64,000 nucleotides of DNA from Prochilodus magdalenae (Eukaryota > Chordata > Actinopteri > Characiformes > Prochilodontidae). The notes under the pieces were generated by a model that was given only the letters and a program-made list of their open reading frames with translations, had not been told where the DNA came from and made no database searches. This document shows positions 51,031-64,000 of the stretch, in pieces; position 1 is the first letter of the stretch, and each line of letters begins with the position of its first letter. Location of the stretch: the NCBI GenBank assembly GCA_024036415.1, contig JAMWET010003931.1:1-64000 (forward strand), written 5' to 3'. The position numbers and the translations under genes were made by a program.

Positions 51031-53190
51031 TTTAAACTAGAAAAGTGCATTTCCTGAAGGAAACGCGGGATAGTTGCGCAGCTTGCACAGTGAGGAACGA
51101 GGGATGAGTAAACGAGTGCGGGTCGGTATGACTGGATTAGCGTCTGGGGGCCTGCCCTTAGTTTGAAGGCTCTTGAGCGAACGAAAGCATTACTGCTTGA
51201 ATTGGGTTGAAAATGACTGGGACTCTATGGGAGGAGTGAGGGATGAATAAACGACAGATAGAGGAGTGCGGGTCAGTATGACTGTGGATTAGGGCTTGGG
51301 GATCTGCCCTTGGTGTGTATGTGAAGTTTTGTGCTTCCCGGGCGACGGAAACAAGCCGGCATTATGTGGGTCCAAAAATGACTGGGACTCTATGGGAGAA
51401 ATGAGGGATGCGGGAAAAAAAGGAGAGATGAACGAGTGTGGGTGAATCCATCACCGAATGCTGGCTTCGCCCCGAGCCTGTGTATCCGATTTCTGCCGTT
51501 TCTTCGCCGATTAAGCCGCTGCCCGATTAAAAAGCCGCAGTTTTCAGCCGATCATCGACTCCCGTTCCATACTCCAGATTGTTCCGGTATTATGCGGTAG
51601 TAATGGCCTGATGTGGGCTTGTATATACAGCCTTTTCCAAAAAATCTCGGATGTAAGAATTCCGAGTAGGAAGGAATTTTTTCCGGAATTTTTTCCCATA
51701 GAGAATGAATGGGATCAAAAAACGTCCAGGCGTGCCCATCTAACCCCACGTACCTCGAGACACCGCTTTATACCCCCCCTCGAAGAGAGACACCAAATCG
51801 GATACAACACGGCTTGGGGCACACAGCCCCGAACAGGAATTCAGTGTATGATTGTACGCCGCAAATTGACCCGTCTAGTTTTCGTTCGTTTCTCTTTCTT
51901 TTTTCGCATCCCCTTTTTTCCCTCCCATAGAGAATGAATGAGAAGGAAAATTGTTTGCCTACCTACTCACTATAACTCCCGCTCGAGACCTAGAGCCTCC
52001 TGCCAAAATCGCGATACAAGGCATTCGGTGATGGATTGCCCCACAACCGTTCTCATAAGCTCTCACCATGTTTTTTTCCCCCATCCTCTCGTTCTGCCCA
52101 TAGAGTCGCCAGTCATGTTTAGGATCAACATCTAAAGCCGGCTTTTTTGTTCGCTGGTCAGCGGAGAGGTCGCGAGAATTACTTCTCTATACTCGCTAAG
52201 AGCGGCAGTCGCCCGTAAGCACTGACACTGCCCCCACAGTCCATACTGTACACCGCTACAGGAATCGTGCTATCCTGTCGTTTATTCATCTCTCGTTCCT
52301 CCCATACTCGCGTCCGTCCATTTCGCTCCGACCCAAACCAAGCACTACAATGGCACTGTTCACTTCAAGTCCGCCCGTCTAGAGAGTAACCTACAAGACA
52401 ATTCACATACTCACTAAGGGTAGAGTCCCCAACAAGCACTAACCCACAGACATACTGACCCTATAACCCCCGCTCCCCCCCACTTTCGTCCTATAATTCT
52501 CTCGTTTATTCATCCCCCGTTGCAGCGAAGCGGCACCATGTAGGCAACCCCAAAAAAGCACAGACCTTAGCAACACCCTTTAAGCACAGCAACCTGCCAG
52601 ACATAGTAACTGGCTAGCCAACACTCCATAGCAACCACCTAGGACCAGGGGAGGTGGGGTACCATGTAGGGCAACCGAGCAAATATAGCAATGGAATGGA
52701 TGGACTCATAGATTCCAACACCTGGGATTGATTTACTATAAGCAACACCAATAAAACTAGCAAACTCCACCGTTGAGGCATCCTGATTAGCAAAACTGCC
52801 TTTAGACAACACCTTACTACTGCCTAGCAACACCTTCTGCGCCTGGGATACCATAAGCAACCGCGGCCTAGCAACACCATAGCATACCACCTTAGCAACA
52901 CGTCTTTAGTCAACCACCTAGCAACTGACCTGGGATATCCATAGCAACGCGGCCTAGCAACAGCCGTATAGCCAACCATCTAGCAACCGTCCTGGGATAC
53001 CATAGCAACGCGCGCGTACTGGAATACCATATAGCAAGTTTGGCCTACAACACCATAGTTCACTATGATAGCAAGCAACCCGCACTCCTCCAGTGTGTTG
53101 TTATTCAATCCTTCATTCCTCACTGAGTCCAAGACTTGAGCTGCATTAAGCCATCCCACGTTTTCTTCAGGAAATGCACTTTTCTTGTTT
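51031..53190. mobile_element. Element with long inverted repeats (about 2.16 kb)
   Basis: The outer ends match in inverse orientation: AAAAGTGCATTTCCTGAAGG at 51035 and the reverse complement of 53165-53185. Inner matches include AATCCATCACCGAATGC (about 51446) against 52019-52036 inverted, GACTCTATGGG, and GATGAATAAACGACAG against 52274-52292 inverted. The right arm is interrupted by a tandem array. No transposase frame is seen. It looks like a foldback-type nonautonomous element, though a palindromic read artefact is possible. Confidence 0.6.
52545..53075. repeat. CCTAGCAAC / CCATAGCAAC tandem array
   Basis: Degenerate units of the form 'CCTAGCAACAC..CCTGGGATACCATAGCAACG' repeat about a dozen times with many small indels. 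Confidence 0.75.
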
Positions 53191-53269
53191 ATTTATGTCA
53201 TTTCTTAGCCACAAAGTATAAACTTTTTGGTAGATATTTCTGAAAGATTAAAAAAATAGACATATAAAA

Positions 53270-54101
53270 AACATACTCATCTGACACGCTAGATGTCATC
53301 GGTGCGTTGTTTTCTGCTGAGCACCTTCATCAGCCCCTATCACATTGCTTTCTTTTTCTGCTCTTTTTTATTTGTATGCCACGCTCCTGTAGCATCTTTC
53401 TATCCATTTCAAAAATGGCGTCCAACTGTTTGCTGTGCCACCATCTCCTCTATATCTTCTCGGCAGTAACCATGGGCTCTGTGACCTGAGTATAATCCAG
53501 CAATCACTGCCTGTTCTTATTGTTGAGAACATGATACCTTGTTTCCCACACTTTTTCTCCACCAGGTCCGCATGAGCCTCACTTCCCTTTCACTCTCAAT
53601 GTCTGGCTGCTACTAGTGGGTGTGTCTCCAGTCTCTCCAGCAGGTGCTCCACAGGCAGCAATAAAGCACTATAGTGTGTGACTCCATGCTGTTCTTGTCA
53701 CCATAGAATCTTAAAGATGTGTTTGTGGTGCTCGCACTGTACTGTGGCCTCTGTATTTAGAATCAGGTTGCGTACCATTAACAGTACAGCATGTGGGTCC
53801 TGGAGAGAAGCACAGAGGACACGCAGAAACACAATGTCCAATATATATAGTGACTCTCATTACAAACGTATCGTCACGGCTGACCATCCTGGGAGCTTCA
53901 AGCACACCTGATCGTGTGTCTCCCTGCTACTTCTACCCTGTCTCTTCACACACTGAGGGCACAGTTCTCTTTTCAACTCAAACTCCTCTCTGTTTTCAGG
54001 AGTTGTGTTTCCTGCTGAAGCCTCTTCGCCAGAATCTGCTATTACTATCCCATCAGGCGAAAAATTCCTACACTCAGATGCAGCTCTGCTGTCTTTCACC
54101 T
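53270..54101 (-). pseudogene. GIMAP exon copy with many small insertions
   Basis: On the minus strand the whole GIMAP exon can be followed from the P-loop end (about 54000-54090, AACTCAAACTCCTCTCTGTT) through [16 protein letters not shown] sequence (about 53890), the GTPase core (about 53530-53680) to the coiled-coil/tail region. It is broken by dozens of 1-4-base extras. The segment 53400-53537 is 138 nt, against 114 nt in the intact 50201-50314. It would be a further GIMAP domain of the minus-strand gene or a dead exon. Confidence 0.75.
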
Positions 54102-56750
54102 GTAAAGAAATGTACGGCCACATTTTTTTAGGATCCATCACAAAAATAAGGCAGTCCTAACTCATGAGAAGGAGAAACTGAAATTTCCGGGTAAGGATCT
54201 ATATACTGTTACCAGAAGTAAACTGCGAGGAATATGCCCTGTGTCGCTGAATCTATTTCATAATCAGGAAAGTCAGAACCCATTTGGTGAAAGTTTAAAT
54301 ATGACTGGGGGGGCATGTGGGGGGTTGTTTTATAATTTTGTAAGGGGGTTTTAATTTGTGCTATGCTGAAAAAATAGTTTTTATAAGACAAAAAGCGCAG
54401 TAGGCTACAGTAGGTACTGAGCATCTGTTTGGGCTAGTGGAGTATGTAATTGTTGGCTAGTTGCTTGGCCCAGTAGCTTGGTCCGTAATCATACATAGAA
54501 ATGATTCATCAGTCCCACACTCGTGGGTTACTTCCTATGCTTTGTCTGCCTGCTTTTGTTGTGTTTAAGGGGGAGTGGAAATGCATGGATCCATTTACAT
54601 GGTATTGGTCCTGAGAAACATTTACTGAGCTTAACAGTGTGGAACATTTGAGATATTCATCTGATAGTAGCCTTTTGCCAAGTCAAAAAAACCTTTGATT
54701 CTTGAAACATGATTTCTTTCAGGGGGCTATGTGGACTGTACTCAGAGAACCAGTTTTATTATATGGAACCCACAAGGATATGAACATACTGTTAGCTAAT
54801 GTTCAACAAGGGTGTCGTCACATATATTGACAGTGAACAGGACACACATGATGACAGAGGCAAGTACAGTGCGAGCACTTGCCTCTGTCATATAGAGTGG
54901 ATAGCCTGTGAGTGTTTGTTCTGTTATTCCAGATGTTTGTTTATCAATTTCAGTAACCCTTTGCAGTCAAATAGGCACAATACTTCTCAATGTAAAATCT
55001 AAAGCATAGCAGATTAACACTTTTAATTACTTTACACATTAGGAGAAACATGAAATATAAATATCAATATAGAATGCATGATATACTAAGCCCCCCCTCC
55101 CCCCCCCTCAACTATATGAATATCCATTTAATTAAACTAATAATATAATTATTTACATATTGCGCTAACATTTTATGTTTTGTAAGATTATTGTTACAAT
55201 AAAGGCAGATCCATTCAATAAAGCAAAATGTTTGTTTGGAAATTATGAATGTTAACAGAAATTACGATAATAATCAATGATAATTATCAATACAGGAAAT
55301 GCAGGGAAATAAATCGCTTGCATAAAGCTTGCATCAATATCTACCAAAATATTATTATTATTATTATTATTACTATTCCTGTTATTATTATCTGCAATTT
55401 TTCTTAAATAAGGTGTCCTTTATATTGTGTGCAAGTGTCTCAAATATCTTTATATGAAATATAAAGATTTCTTTTTACTAAATGCATTTCTGTTACTAAA
55501 TAATGTTCCTAAACTTACATGCCAATAACTGAGCTCAGTTAAAAGTTTTACTTTCAAGTCTACTTGCAATTTAATGTTAGTTAATCAGTAAAGATGTGTC
55601 CGCAAGAAAAATCACATCTATGTATGGAATTCCTGCTCTCTGAATTTGAAAACAGTGATCGGACAAGCTTCCTGAAGTCATTGCATTTATATATATAAGT
55701 CATTGCGATGGCAACTGATTGTAGTCATAAATGATTGTGCATGTTATTTGGCATTTATTCATGTATTATTGTTCCTTTGTGGTGTGGTCACCTCAATACA
55801 GTTATAATACGTGTATATATGATTAAAAAGCCATGTCAGTTGATTACATTTCATAACAAAGGCTTATTATATTACATCGTATATTCCCCCCCCCCCCCCC
55901 CAAAAGTTTATTGCTCCATACAAGCTCCAAGTCATTACCCTGAATATATCTGCCACTACATTAAGTCATATGATTGTCATGTGCATTTGCATTTATTCAA
56001 TGAGTTTCCATGTGGTGTGTCTTCATACAGTATCTTTTATCTAATGATTAAAATGGTACGTTGATATCACTCATTAATGGATTCATTTAAACAGTTTTAC
56101 CATCCATGAAATCCAACTACACAGCAAATGTAGCAGCATAGAATGACATTTTATCTCCACTACTTTTATTAATTTATTTATTTCAGACCGACAGTCGAGG
56201 ATACAACACTTTATCTCATGACATAACGCTTGTATAAGGAGGCGGTTATAATGTGTTTTTCTTTATTACAATTATAACACACTGAATTCACTTCGCCTTA
56301 AGTCTAATTAAGAGATGTAAGTATTTGGCTAATCAACCATGCCAATGTCTTTCATATGTGTTACATACAGATAAAATAATTAACACTAGTTAAGTATTAG
56401 TATAGAAGCATTAGTTAAGCATACTCAGTTGAGTGGATCAGTATTGTTATACTATTGAGTAATCAGATTCTGATTCCTACTTTACTCCTTAAGATTTTTT
56501 TCTTGGTGTTTAACTATTGTACTATTGTCTGTTTTTCTAGATGTTTTAAAACTGAAACTTTTAAAACTTAAAAACAGCACCTCCTTAAAAAAAAACATGG
56601 GCCCTATCTCAGTCAACTTCTAACCCGCTTAATCCTACTGGGTCGTGGGGAAAAGGGAATAAAACAAATACAATTATACATTATATACGATATTGTCATA
56701 ACTCATACTCAACCTGAGCCCGGACGTGATGTACTATCTACTGTGTATGT
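54102..56750. other. AT-rich sequence, no gene seen
   Basis: Likely intron between damaged GIMAP exons. It contains homopolymer runs (C runs at about 55090 and 55888) and a TTA patch (about 55350). Short frames have no recognisable content. Confidence 0.4.
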
Positions 56751-57660
56751 ATTTTGTTTTCTATCTGTTATGCACTTTGCGTCATCACTCTCAAAAAAAT
56801 TCTTACTGCATCTCTCTTTCGGCGTCTACTCGTGTCATCTCACAGCAATCTCCCACTCTTGCTCCTCGCACCTCCTGTATGAAAAATGGTCTACTTCTGT
56901 GCGCATTGGTCGAATGTTGTTATTTTTGTTGGGGGGTATCTGCTGTCACATTTCCATAATGCGTGTCCACTGCTTGCACTGCCACCATACTCCTTATCTT
57001 CTCAGCAGCTCTGGGACCTGAGTGTCATCACTCATCTGGTTCGTTATCGTGAGGACATTATAGCCTTGTTCCCACATTTCATCGCACCAGCCGGCCTAAG
57101 CGAGATTCCTTCACCTTCACCTCTCAATGTGCTGCCCTCTATAAGGGTGCTGTCTGCCCAGCCTAGATCCGGCTTGTAGATTGCAAGAAGCATCTAATGA
57201 TGCTGCACTCCAGACTGCTATCAGCTGGGAATCCCAAGGTAGCTCTCTTATACCAGCTTCGGTGTATCTCTTTAACACAGAAACTAGCGGTAGATATGAC
57301 CTAACAAGTAACAGCATGAGTGGTGTCACTCTCTCTCCGAGACCATGCGTGAGGCTTAGTAAGAGACACACTGAGCACAATCTGCTTCTCTTGGCCACAT
57401 AGTTCAGTAAACTCTGTAGCTGTCTTGTATGCGGGTATGCTTCGCACTCTGCGTATCCTGGGAGGCTTCACACCACAGTGTGATGTGTCTGCCCTGGCTA
57501 CGTACACAAATCACCTCGTGCTGCTTCACAGGCTACCCTGAGCAGTTCATCTTTAAAAAGCTCTGAAACTCGCTCTCTGGGGGGGTTCTAGGGATGGGTG
57601 TTTCTGCTGCCCTGAACTTCTTCCCAGCAATGATTGACATCCCACAAGAATTCTAGGAAG
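56750..57660 (-). pseudogene. Second damaged GIMAP exon copy
   Basis: The same layout on the minus strand is recognisable at TCTCAGCAGCTCTGGGACCT (about 57000), TCTCAATGTGCTGCCCTCTA (about 57122), AGAGACACACTGAGCACAAT (about 57362) and TTCTTCCCAGCAATGATTG (about 57618). It is even noisier than the 53-kb copy and again mostly longer than the intact version. Confidence 0.65.
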
Positions 57661-60600
57661 AGTTCATGATTCCTGAGACTACCGTGGTCTTCGAACCTAG
57701 AACACAATAGAAAGGTTATTTTTAAGGTTAAATATCTTACTTTTATGATATCACAGTGATCTCATAAATGTTAACTATAATAAAATGTAAAGAGTGCCGG
57801 AAGTAAAGTGAGCTCTTAAACTCACGGCAGGGGCAGGAATTACACTTTTACATGGTTCTATGATTTCCACTTCTGAATACTTGAACCATTTAACGTGATA
57901 TAATGCCGATTGCACGGCGTCATATCACCTGTTGATTTAAATAACAAATAATTATATGCCATATTTTACACAAATAAGAACGTTGCTCAGCTTGAATAAT
58001 AATTAACAAATTGGCCAATGATAATATTGCATGGTCTAATGCAGGTGTTTATTTTTATCGCCACATTTCATACAAGTTAAGGCGGGTCATTCAAAGTGCT
58101 TTAGGCAAATGAGGGAAAATACCCCCCCACAGAGTATACTGAATTAAAACGACGTAAGCATTAATTAGAAATTAAACACACTAGGAAGCATGATCGAAAA
58201 TAAAAAAAATTCAATATAGATAGGAAATAAAAGTTTTAACAATGAATTACTTTAAGTGTGTCAGGAGTAGGAGTTATAGTACTAGAAATTAACACTATAC
58301 ATATTTAGAGTATTTAGGCTGTTAGGACTGGCCATAATTGAGCTTATTTTAAGCAACTAAACAGTGAATTGCCTATGATCTGACAAAATCTTCAGGGTAA
58401 AAGTTCATACACGAGACCATCAAGTGATCTGGGGCAGGCTCTAGATCAAAACTATCGAGTGCATGTATTCGCAAACTAGTTTATAAGTAGAAATGCAATA
58501 TATTGAGACAGTCACGATTAAGAGACGAGGTAAGTGAAAATAATTAGGTGCTTTAAGTTAGGGTTAATATATGAATAACAAGGAAGTCCAGATACGCTCA
58601 CATTCACGTTAGGCACGTAGCGAACAATTAATGTGCACTGGAAACTCAGAGCCGAAGACTATTTATGCCCCGAGAATGAGGCATCTACTGAAAGCATACA
58701 ACATCTATGATGACCCACAACAATTAATGATAAAATCATATATATCAAGCAAGCCAGAACAATCATTAAGCCACAGGACTGAGACTATTTTGTGTGTAGT
58801 GCATCTTATCTACAGCGAAGCTCTTTGGCATCGCTACCACCACAGTCGGGCCGCCCTTGAACATGGACTCTTATGAGCGAGCTCTTTACTAAAGTGGACC
58901 TCTGGCTTTCTGTATGCTAGAGTGTTTTTCATAGGGGAGTACCCATCTCCATCATGATCTAGCAGGTGCCCTACTGCCGTCCAGCGCCTGGGCTCAAGCT
59001 GCTCGTTCCACAAACCTCGAGCAGTCTCAGCTACCGCTGACAGTTCTTTTATAGTGATGTTAGAATATGATAGACCGTAGTCTGGATTCCCAGCATGAAG
59101 CCGAAACTGAGACTACGGGGAGAGGCCTCTGAAGAGAGCCTTGATTCGAAGGCCCCATGTAGATGACTGGCCTATCGAAGTTACTCTTGCAGAAATGCCT
59201 TCCAGAGAGTAGAGAAAAGAGATGGATGAACTCCCTCGGATAGCTTCTATAAGTCTGGTAATCCAAAGACGAGAAGGCATACTAGGAGTACTCCCCATCC
59301 CTCGGATTGACATCTAAAGAATAATCCCCTGCGATACGATCTAATACTATATATCTGATGGCTGTGAGCTAATCGTATATGACACATGCATTATACTCGG
59401 AACTAAACGTCCATGGATGAGTATATATGGTCTTACGAAAAAAAAACTACTTGGAAAACAGTCTTAAGAGTAAAAAAAACGAAAACAGTGCCTACAAACA
59501 AACCGCACAGATATCAAATGAAACCGAATACTAAATATTTGCAGCGTCGTCGATCCCCTTGCCAAGCAACCGATAACTCCAAACAGGAGATAAAAACAAA
59601 GAACACAAAGGTGAAACAAAAAACCGCACATGTCCCTTGTGGTTAGATAAAATAAACAAATCCAATATCTTAATGCCAAGATGTTTATCATTGCTACAAA
59701 AACCATTAACCTTCACTACTATGCGTCTATATGCATGACAGCAAACAAAATTAAAACAAGCACAGAAAAAGAGCATAAAAGGCCCACTTGAAGGCCGCGA
59801 ACCTAAAAGGAGTGGATCAGGTCTTACTTCCTCATGAATTAAGTTAAGCATTTAGTCTACCAATCTACGTTCTTCCACATAAACTGTCCTACACTGACCA
59901 CATACTATTGAGCAATTTCAAAGCATAGGTCGTCATAAATAGTACTTTGACTACACGGCACTGGTTTTTCTGTGTAGATGAATCATTAGATACTATGTCA
60001 GTCTATAAATGCTAAGGTTAATAAATCTGGGCCTACTTTTGTAATGAGGGTTCTCACAAGATTTAATTCATGACTTTAAACAATCCCCTAACTTGACATG
60101 GTTACCAACAAAATAACCAGCAAAAAGGATAAGCACATTTCATCATCTAATGAGTTCGAGTGGATCTTAGGAATGGGCGACTTTAATTCAGGTGTGCTTA
60201 CAAGGATTATGAACATTTTATTATCTGATGGTTAACACAGAGGTACCCTAATAACTGCAGTTAATAAAAAGGTGGTATCCTAAACTACTACTAATGTATA
60301 AACAGGTTCCTAATAATAATGCTGTCTTGATTATGAAGAAACTGCGTTCAGCTGCTTTAAGAATCATTGTAACATTATAGAGAGAGCTCATCAATCTGCG
60401 TTCTAAAATCAGATCCAGTTCTACATGGGATTCTCTAGACAATCTGGATTTGTGAATTGTCCGCACTGACGTTTGCTAAATACACGACATGCACAACGAT
60501 CAACAAACCTTATAGCAGACATCCAAATATCATTAGCCCTGCAGATTTGATTATGAAAATGCCAGTTCATGCCGATCTTGCTTAGGAATCTGGCGAGGCT

Positions 60601-62930
60601 TTGGGGCTGGTATAGAGTTTGTACGTCTAGCAACCATATCTGTGATTATCTGACTGCAAGTTACAGCATGTTGCTAACAGCTAGTGTGTTGGCTGCGCCC
60701 TATTAGCCTGTTCTACTCTCATCTGACTCCCATTAGAAGAGGATTGAATGATGGTGGGTCTGGGGGCAGGTGCATGTCTCTTATGAAATAATCTAACCAG
60801 CTTCTATTTTATGAATACAACGAGCCAACAGTACAAAACATAATTCATTGAAAAAAAAAACGACTCCCATCTATTGGAAGTTACATGCATTTGTGGGAGC
60901 AGATGAAGCTGTGTCTTTTTTATATTAATGTCTATGCAACTACATGTAGGACGCATTGTAAAGTTCATTCTGTCAGACTGGTTCTCATTTAGCCCCAAAA
61001 CCTGGCAGCCTACATCTAGGTAGGGCTAAATGTCTCCTGTTACTATCTAATGTTTGATCTTTATGCCTTATTAGAGATACGGCAGACAGCCGGTCACAGG
61101 AACTCAGGCTAGCTCTAAAAATGATCTTTGCGTTCACTCAACATTCAATTAAAGCGTTCTGCATCCAGAGCTTTGATAATAAATGTGTTTGGCCCTACAC
61201 CATTTAGTGATTAATAGACCAGGTATTGAATAGCACTACTATTAGTACTAGTAGGGGGCTAATTTACGAGAATAGTTGGGTCGCTTATGTAGGGTTCTAA
61301 TTTCTGTTACACCTAGTGTGAGAACTCTAGGCATCAGCTGCCCATTTGAATCAGCTGAAACACCTAACCAGCACCTATTCAATCCGCACTCAATCAAACA
61401 TAATATTGAGGCCCCACTCAGGTCCCAACCTCCACCCATCCGTATTGTAGAGTCAATAATGATACTTATATTAAACTTTTTTATATTAATTAAAAGGCAC
61501 CTATACATTTTACCATAAACCTTTCATTACCCTGACCTTAAAACTGAGGTGACTATATGGAACCCAAAACTTCTAGAGAAAACCTACAATCATCATGACG
61601 TACTAAATAGTCCTCGGTACTAATCCTAAACATAACCTAATAGAGCTACAGACAATCAGCCCAGTATTTCAACATGATAGTTTTTTTTTAGAAATTTTTT
61701 TTAATACGGCAATTTCAACATTTCTTAAACCATCTAGACTCTAACTCAGTCAAATGGCTAGTGACGATACGCCACGTAAAACTATTTGCTTCACTTCTAG
61801 ATACAGGTCTTCACTGCACACAGCTGTGTATTAAACACTATTGGACGAGCATTTACGTGTTAAAAACTAGGTTAGACAACACCAAAGCTTACTCTTGGCT
61901 GTTGTTTGGTCAATTAGATATGTTGAGCCTTATTCCTCCTTCTCTTTATAGAAGAGTTTTGTGAGGCTCACAGAATGAGTTGTCAATTGCAAATTTAGTG
62001 AATCTACTTTGGGCTACATCATCGACAAACAGTAGCAGTCTTAAAATGACATAATGTCAATTTTATACCTCTATTTGGGATTACGGAATGGAAGCTAATA
62101 ACTAAACTTGTCTGCTTTTAAAAGTTTTAGGCATACATTTCAGACAGCAGACAGTGACCAGATGTTATGCTTTGCACCAGAGTGGAGGTATGCCTGCGCC
62201 TTCCTCAGCTGAAGTCAGTTCTTACTCCAGCTTAATAATTCAATAATTCACTTCAGGGGTGCCTTTCTTGTACAACGACGGAGGCTAGCACTGAACTAAC
62301 ATGGTACAATGCATCAATAAACTAACATTTAAAGTATAACTATTTTCCCAAACTGTCCTATCTTGTTCGTACCACAGTAGTCTGAACCACGTTGGATTGA
62401 ACCACCATAGTTCTAACCATGATGTTTCCAAATGTGTCCGGTCTAACTTGCAAAAACTCGCAAACCTTGGGAAACATGCAAAAACTCGCAAACCTTGTAA
62501 TATAAGGCCAAAATATTAGAATCAATATACATATTAATGGATTGTTTAGGTTACTCATATTTATTCATTGATTTATTGTATTGTACATATAACTTTCCAA
62601 CAGCACTACCAATCATATTAATAAAAAAACAATTTAATGCAATTAAAATATGAATAATGAAAATAATAAAATAAAAAATAATAACAAAAGAATTTATAAT
62701 ATTCATTAGAAATATAATATTAATAGGCAATACTTGTAAAAACGCTTCATTAAAATATAGAAGAACTATTAGGTATAGAAAATTTGAAAAGCCTGGGTTT
62801 TTCAAATTTTGAGACAGCATGGGTAAGTGGCACAGTTGGATAAATGTGCAAATATAATGTGACACCATGGTGAAGATAGAGTGTCGCATTTGGATGTGGT
62901 TTTGAAGGCGATTTTCTTTTTGTTTTGTTT
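57660..62930. other. Uninterpretable low-quality-like sequence
   Basis: No gene, RNA or known element could be followed. Short frames lack composition or motif support. Given the insertion noise just upstream, this stretch may be unpolished sequence, so absence of features here means little. Confidence 0.4.
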
Positions 62931-63059
62931 TTCGTTAATGAGAACGAAAGCTCTTAGTGATTAAGAACTGATTCACTGAATTAAGTAGTGTACTGATGAA
63001 ATTCCAAAACATTCCACATTTGCCCCTTAGTAGGCCTTAACTGACAATTGCTCATCAAC

Positions 63060-63240
63060 CTCCTGTCTTTAGGATCAGGTCCATGATACTGACAGAGACC
63101 CTGAGAGACCCCTACATGCTGAAAATATGTTTGATCAAGTGGAATGGAAATTTTAATACAAGGTCTGGAAGATTAGTTTTTGTGACCCTTTTAAATATTA
63201 GGCAACACGGTTATATGATGTACTACCTGATGCTACAGAA
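63060..63240 (+). mobile_element. Non-LTR retrotransposon RT fragment
   Basis: A frame reads ...HAENMFDQVEWKF, matching the 'DAEKAFDRVEW.FL' catalytic region of L1-type reverse transcriptases. It is stopped right after. Short and decayed. Confidence 0.5.
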
Positions 63241-63629
63241 GCATGACCCTTAATGCAGCCATCAAAGCAGGTGCAAAATGACCCTAAAATTCCTAAAGGG
63301 TGGTCCTAAATGAGGTATCAATGCACACACCTCTAAAGAATTCATAGGCACTTCCAGAAATCCAGTGACCTGTGGCACTGACCTACTTCAGGAAACATCA
63401 CCCTACTTTGACAGTGATACTTCCTTCCCAGATCCATTGAATATCTTCTAAGCATGGTCAGGAGTACAGCAGACAGGGTCAGTGCTTCTGTGTGCTTTAG
63501 GATCTCTGCCATTATGCTATTTCCTATAGGATCTGCCTAAATGACTACAGATGTGGTACTGTAAACACTGTAATAATGAACTGGGTAGAGACTTTCTATA
63601 CTGTTCTGAAACACTGTTCATGAGACATC

Positions 63630-63790
63630 ATCCATGCCAAAGGAGTAATGTCGCCAGAGTCATGGTGCGGAGCTAACAATCGAGAGCTAAACACACAAAA
63701 ACTGTGGAGATGGCCATTGATTTCAGAAAGAAACCCATCCCATCACCTACACTGGAGGAGTTTTACAAATTGCTGTGCACAGCACTGCCT
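63630..63790 (+). mobile_element. LINE reverse transcriptase fragment
   Basis: Frames read ESWCGANNRELNTQK and, after a one-base shift, TVEMAIDFRKKPIP. This matches the 'W...N.LELN..KT.EM.VDFR' segment just after the catalytic box in fish LINE reverse transcriptases (CR1/L2/Rex-like). A frameshift shows decay. Confidence 0.7.
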
Positions 63791-64000
63791 GCCTAATAAA
63801 CAAATGACCAGTCACTGTCAGGCTCATGGTCAGTTTCAAACTAGGAAGAATGTGGCTGGATGATTTTTGTCTATGTTGATGGGCTAAAGCTTTACTAGCT
63901 TTGTCCCCATATTCATAAGTTGTACATCATCATTTAAGAAATGTTTGCCCTGGCTGTCCTGTAGACAGCTAATTCAGCCTAATCATATTCAGCTTTATAC

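Noticed and set aside
58631..61520. Small frames in 58.6-61.5 kb
   Set aside because: They have no domain, splice signals or coding composition, and lie in a stretch that looks error-rich.

Overview
The window is eukaryotic and reads as a ray-finned fish (teleost) genome. It has spliced genes with canonical GT-AG introns, Tc1-like DNA transposon relics, a Ty3/gypsy element, LINE fragments, a fish-type SINE tail and many long microsatellites. I cannot name the species.

The core is a pair of convergent multi-exon genes of one family. The plus-strand gene (about 5.4-20.1 kb) encodes three tandem AIG1/GIMAP GTPase domains, each on one exon of about 0.7 kb. These are followed by a Ser-rich and basic linker, a complete FIIND (ZU5-like plus UPA halves, as in NLRP1 and CARD8) and a C-terminal CARD. 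The minus-strand gene (50.8 down to 27.6 kb) has two intact GIMAP exons followed by the same linker-FIIND-CARD tail. Nine consecutive tail exons have identical lengths in the two genes (193, 65, 62, 77, 218, 254, 111, 139 nt, plus a final CARD exon of near-equal length). Every splice phase closes in frame: about 1,163 codons on the plus strand and 945 on the minus strand. Two further damaged GIMAP exons (about 53.3-54.1 and 56.75-57.66 kb) lie upstream of the minus-strand gene in the same orientation. By family logic the protein should act as a cytosolic sensor: GIMAP GTPase modules at the front, a self-cleaving FIIND, and a releasable UPA-CARD fragment that could seed an inflammasome. That function is inference; the domain order is seen.

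Layout: 1-1.26 kb holds the last two exons of an upstream plus-strand gene with a related linker-like tail. 1.3-5.3 kb holds a possible solo LTR, a candidate promoter and noncoding exons, and a 600-bp palindrome. 5.4-20.1 kb is the plus-strand gene, with an 82-bp-period minisatellite and Tc1 relics in its introns. 21.8-26.4 kb is a 4.6-kb hairpin-forming minisatellite exactly between the two gene tails. 27.6-50.8 kb is the minus-strand gene; its 10-kb linker intron holds a Tc1 relic, a gag-less Ty3/gypsy element and a 2.1-kb noncoding repeat. 51.0-53.2 kb is an inverted-repeat element. 52-63 kb contains GIMAP-related sequence riddled mostly with small insertions, which looks as much like unpolished long-read assembly as like true decay. 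63-64 kb carries non-LTR retrotransposon fragments.
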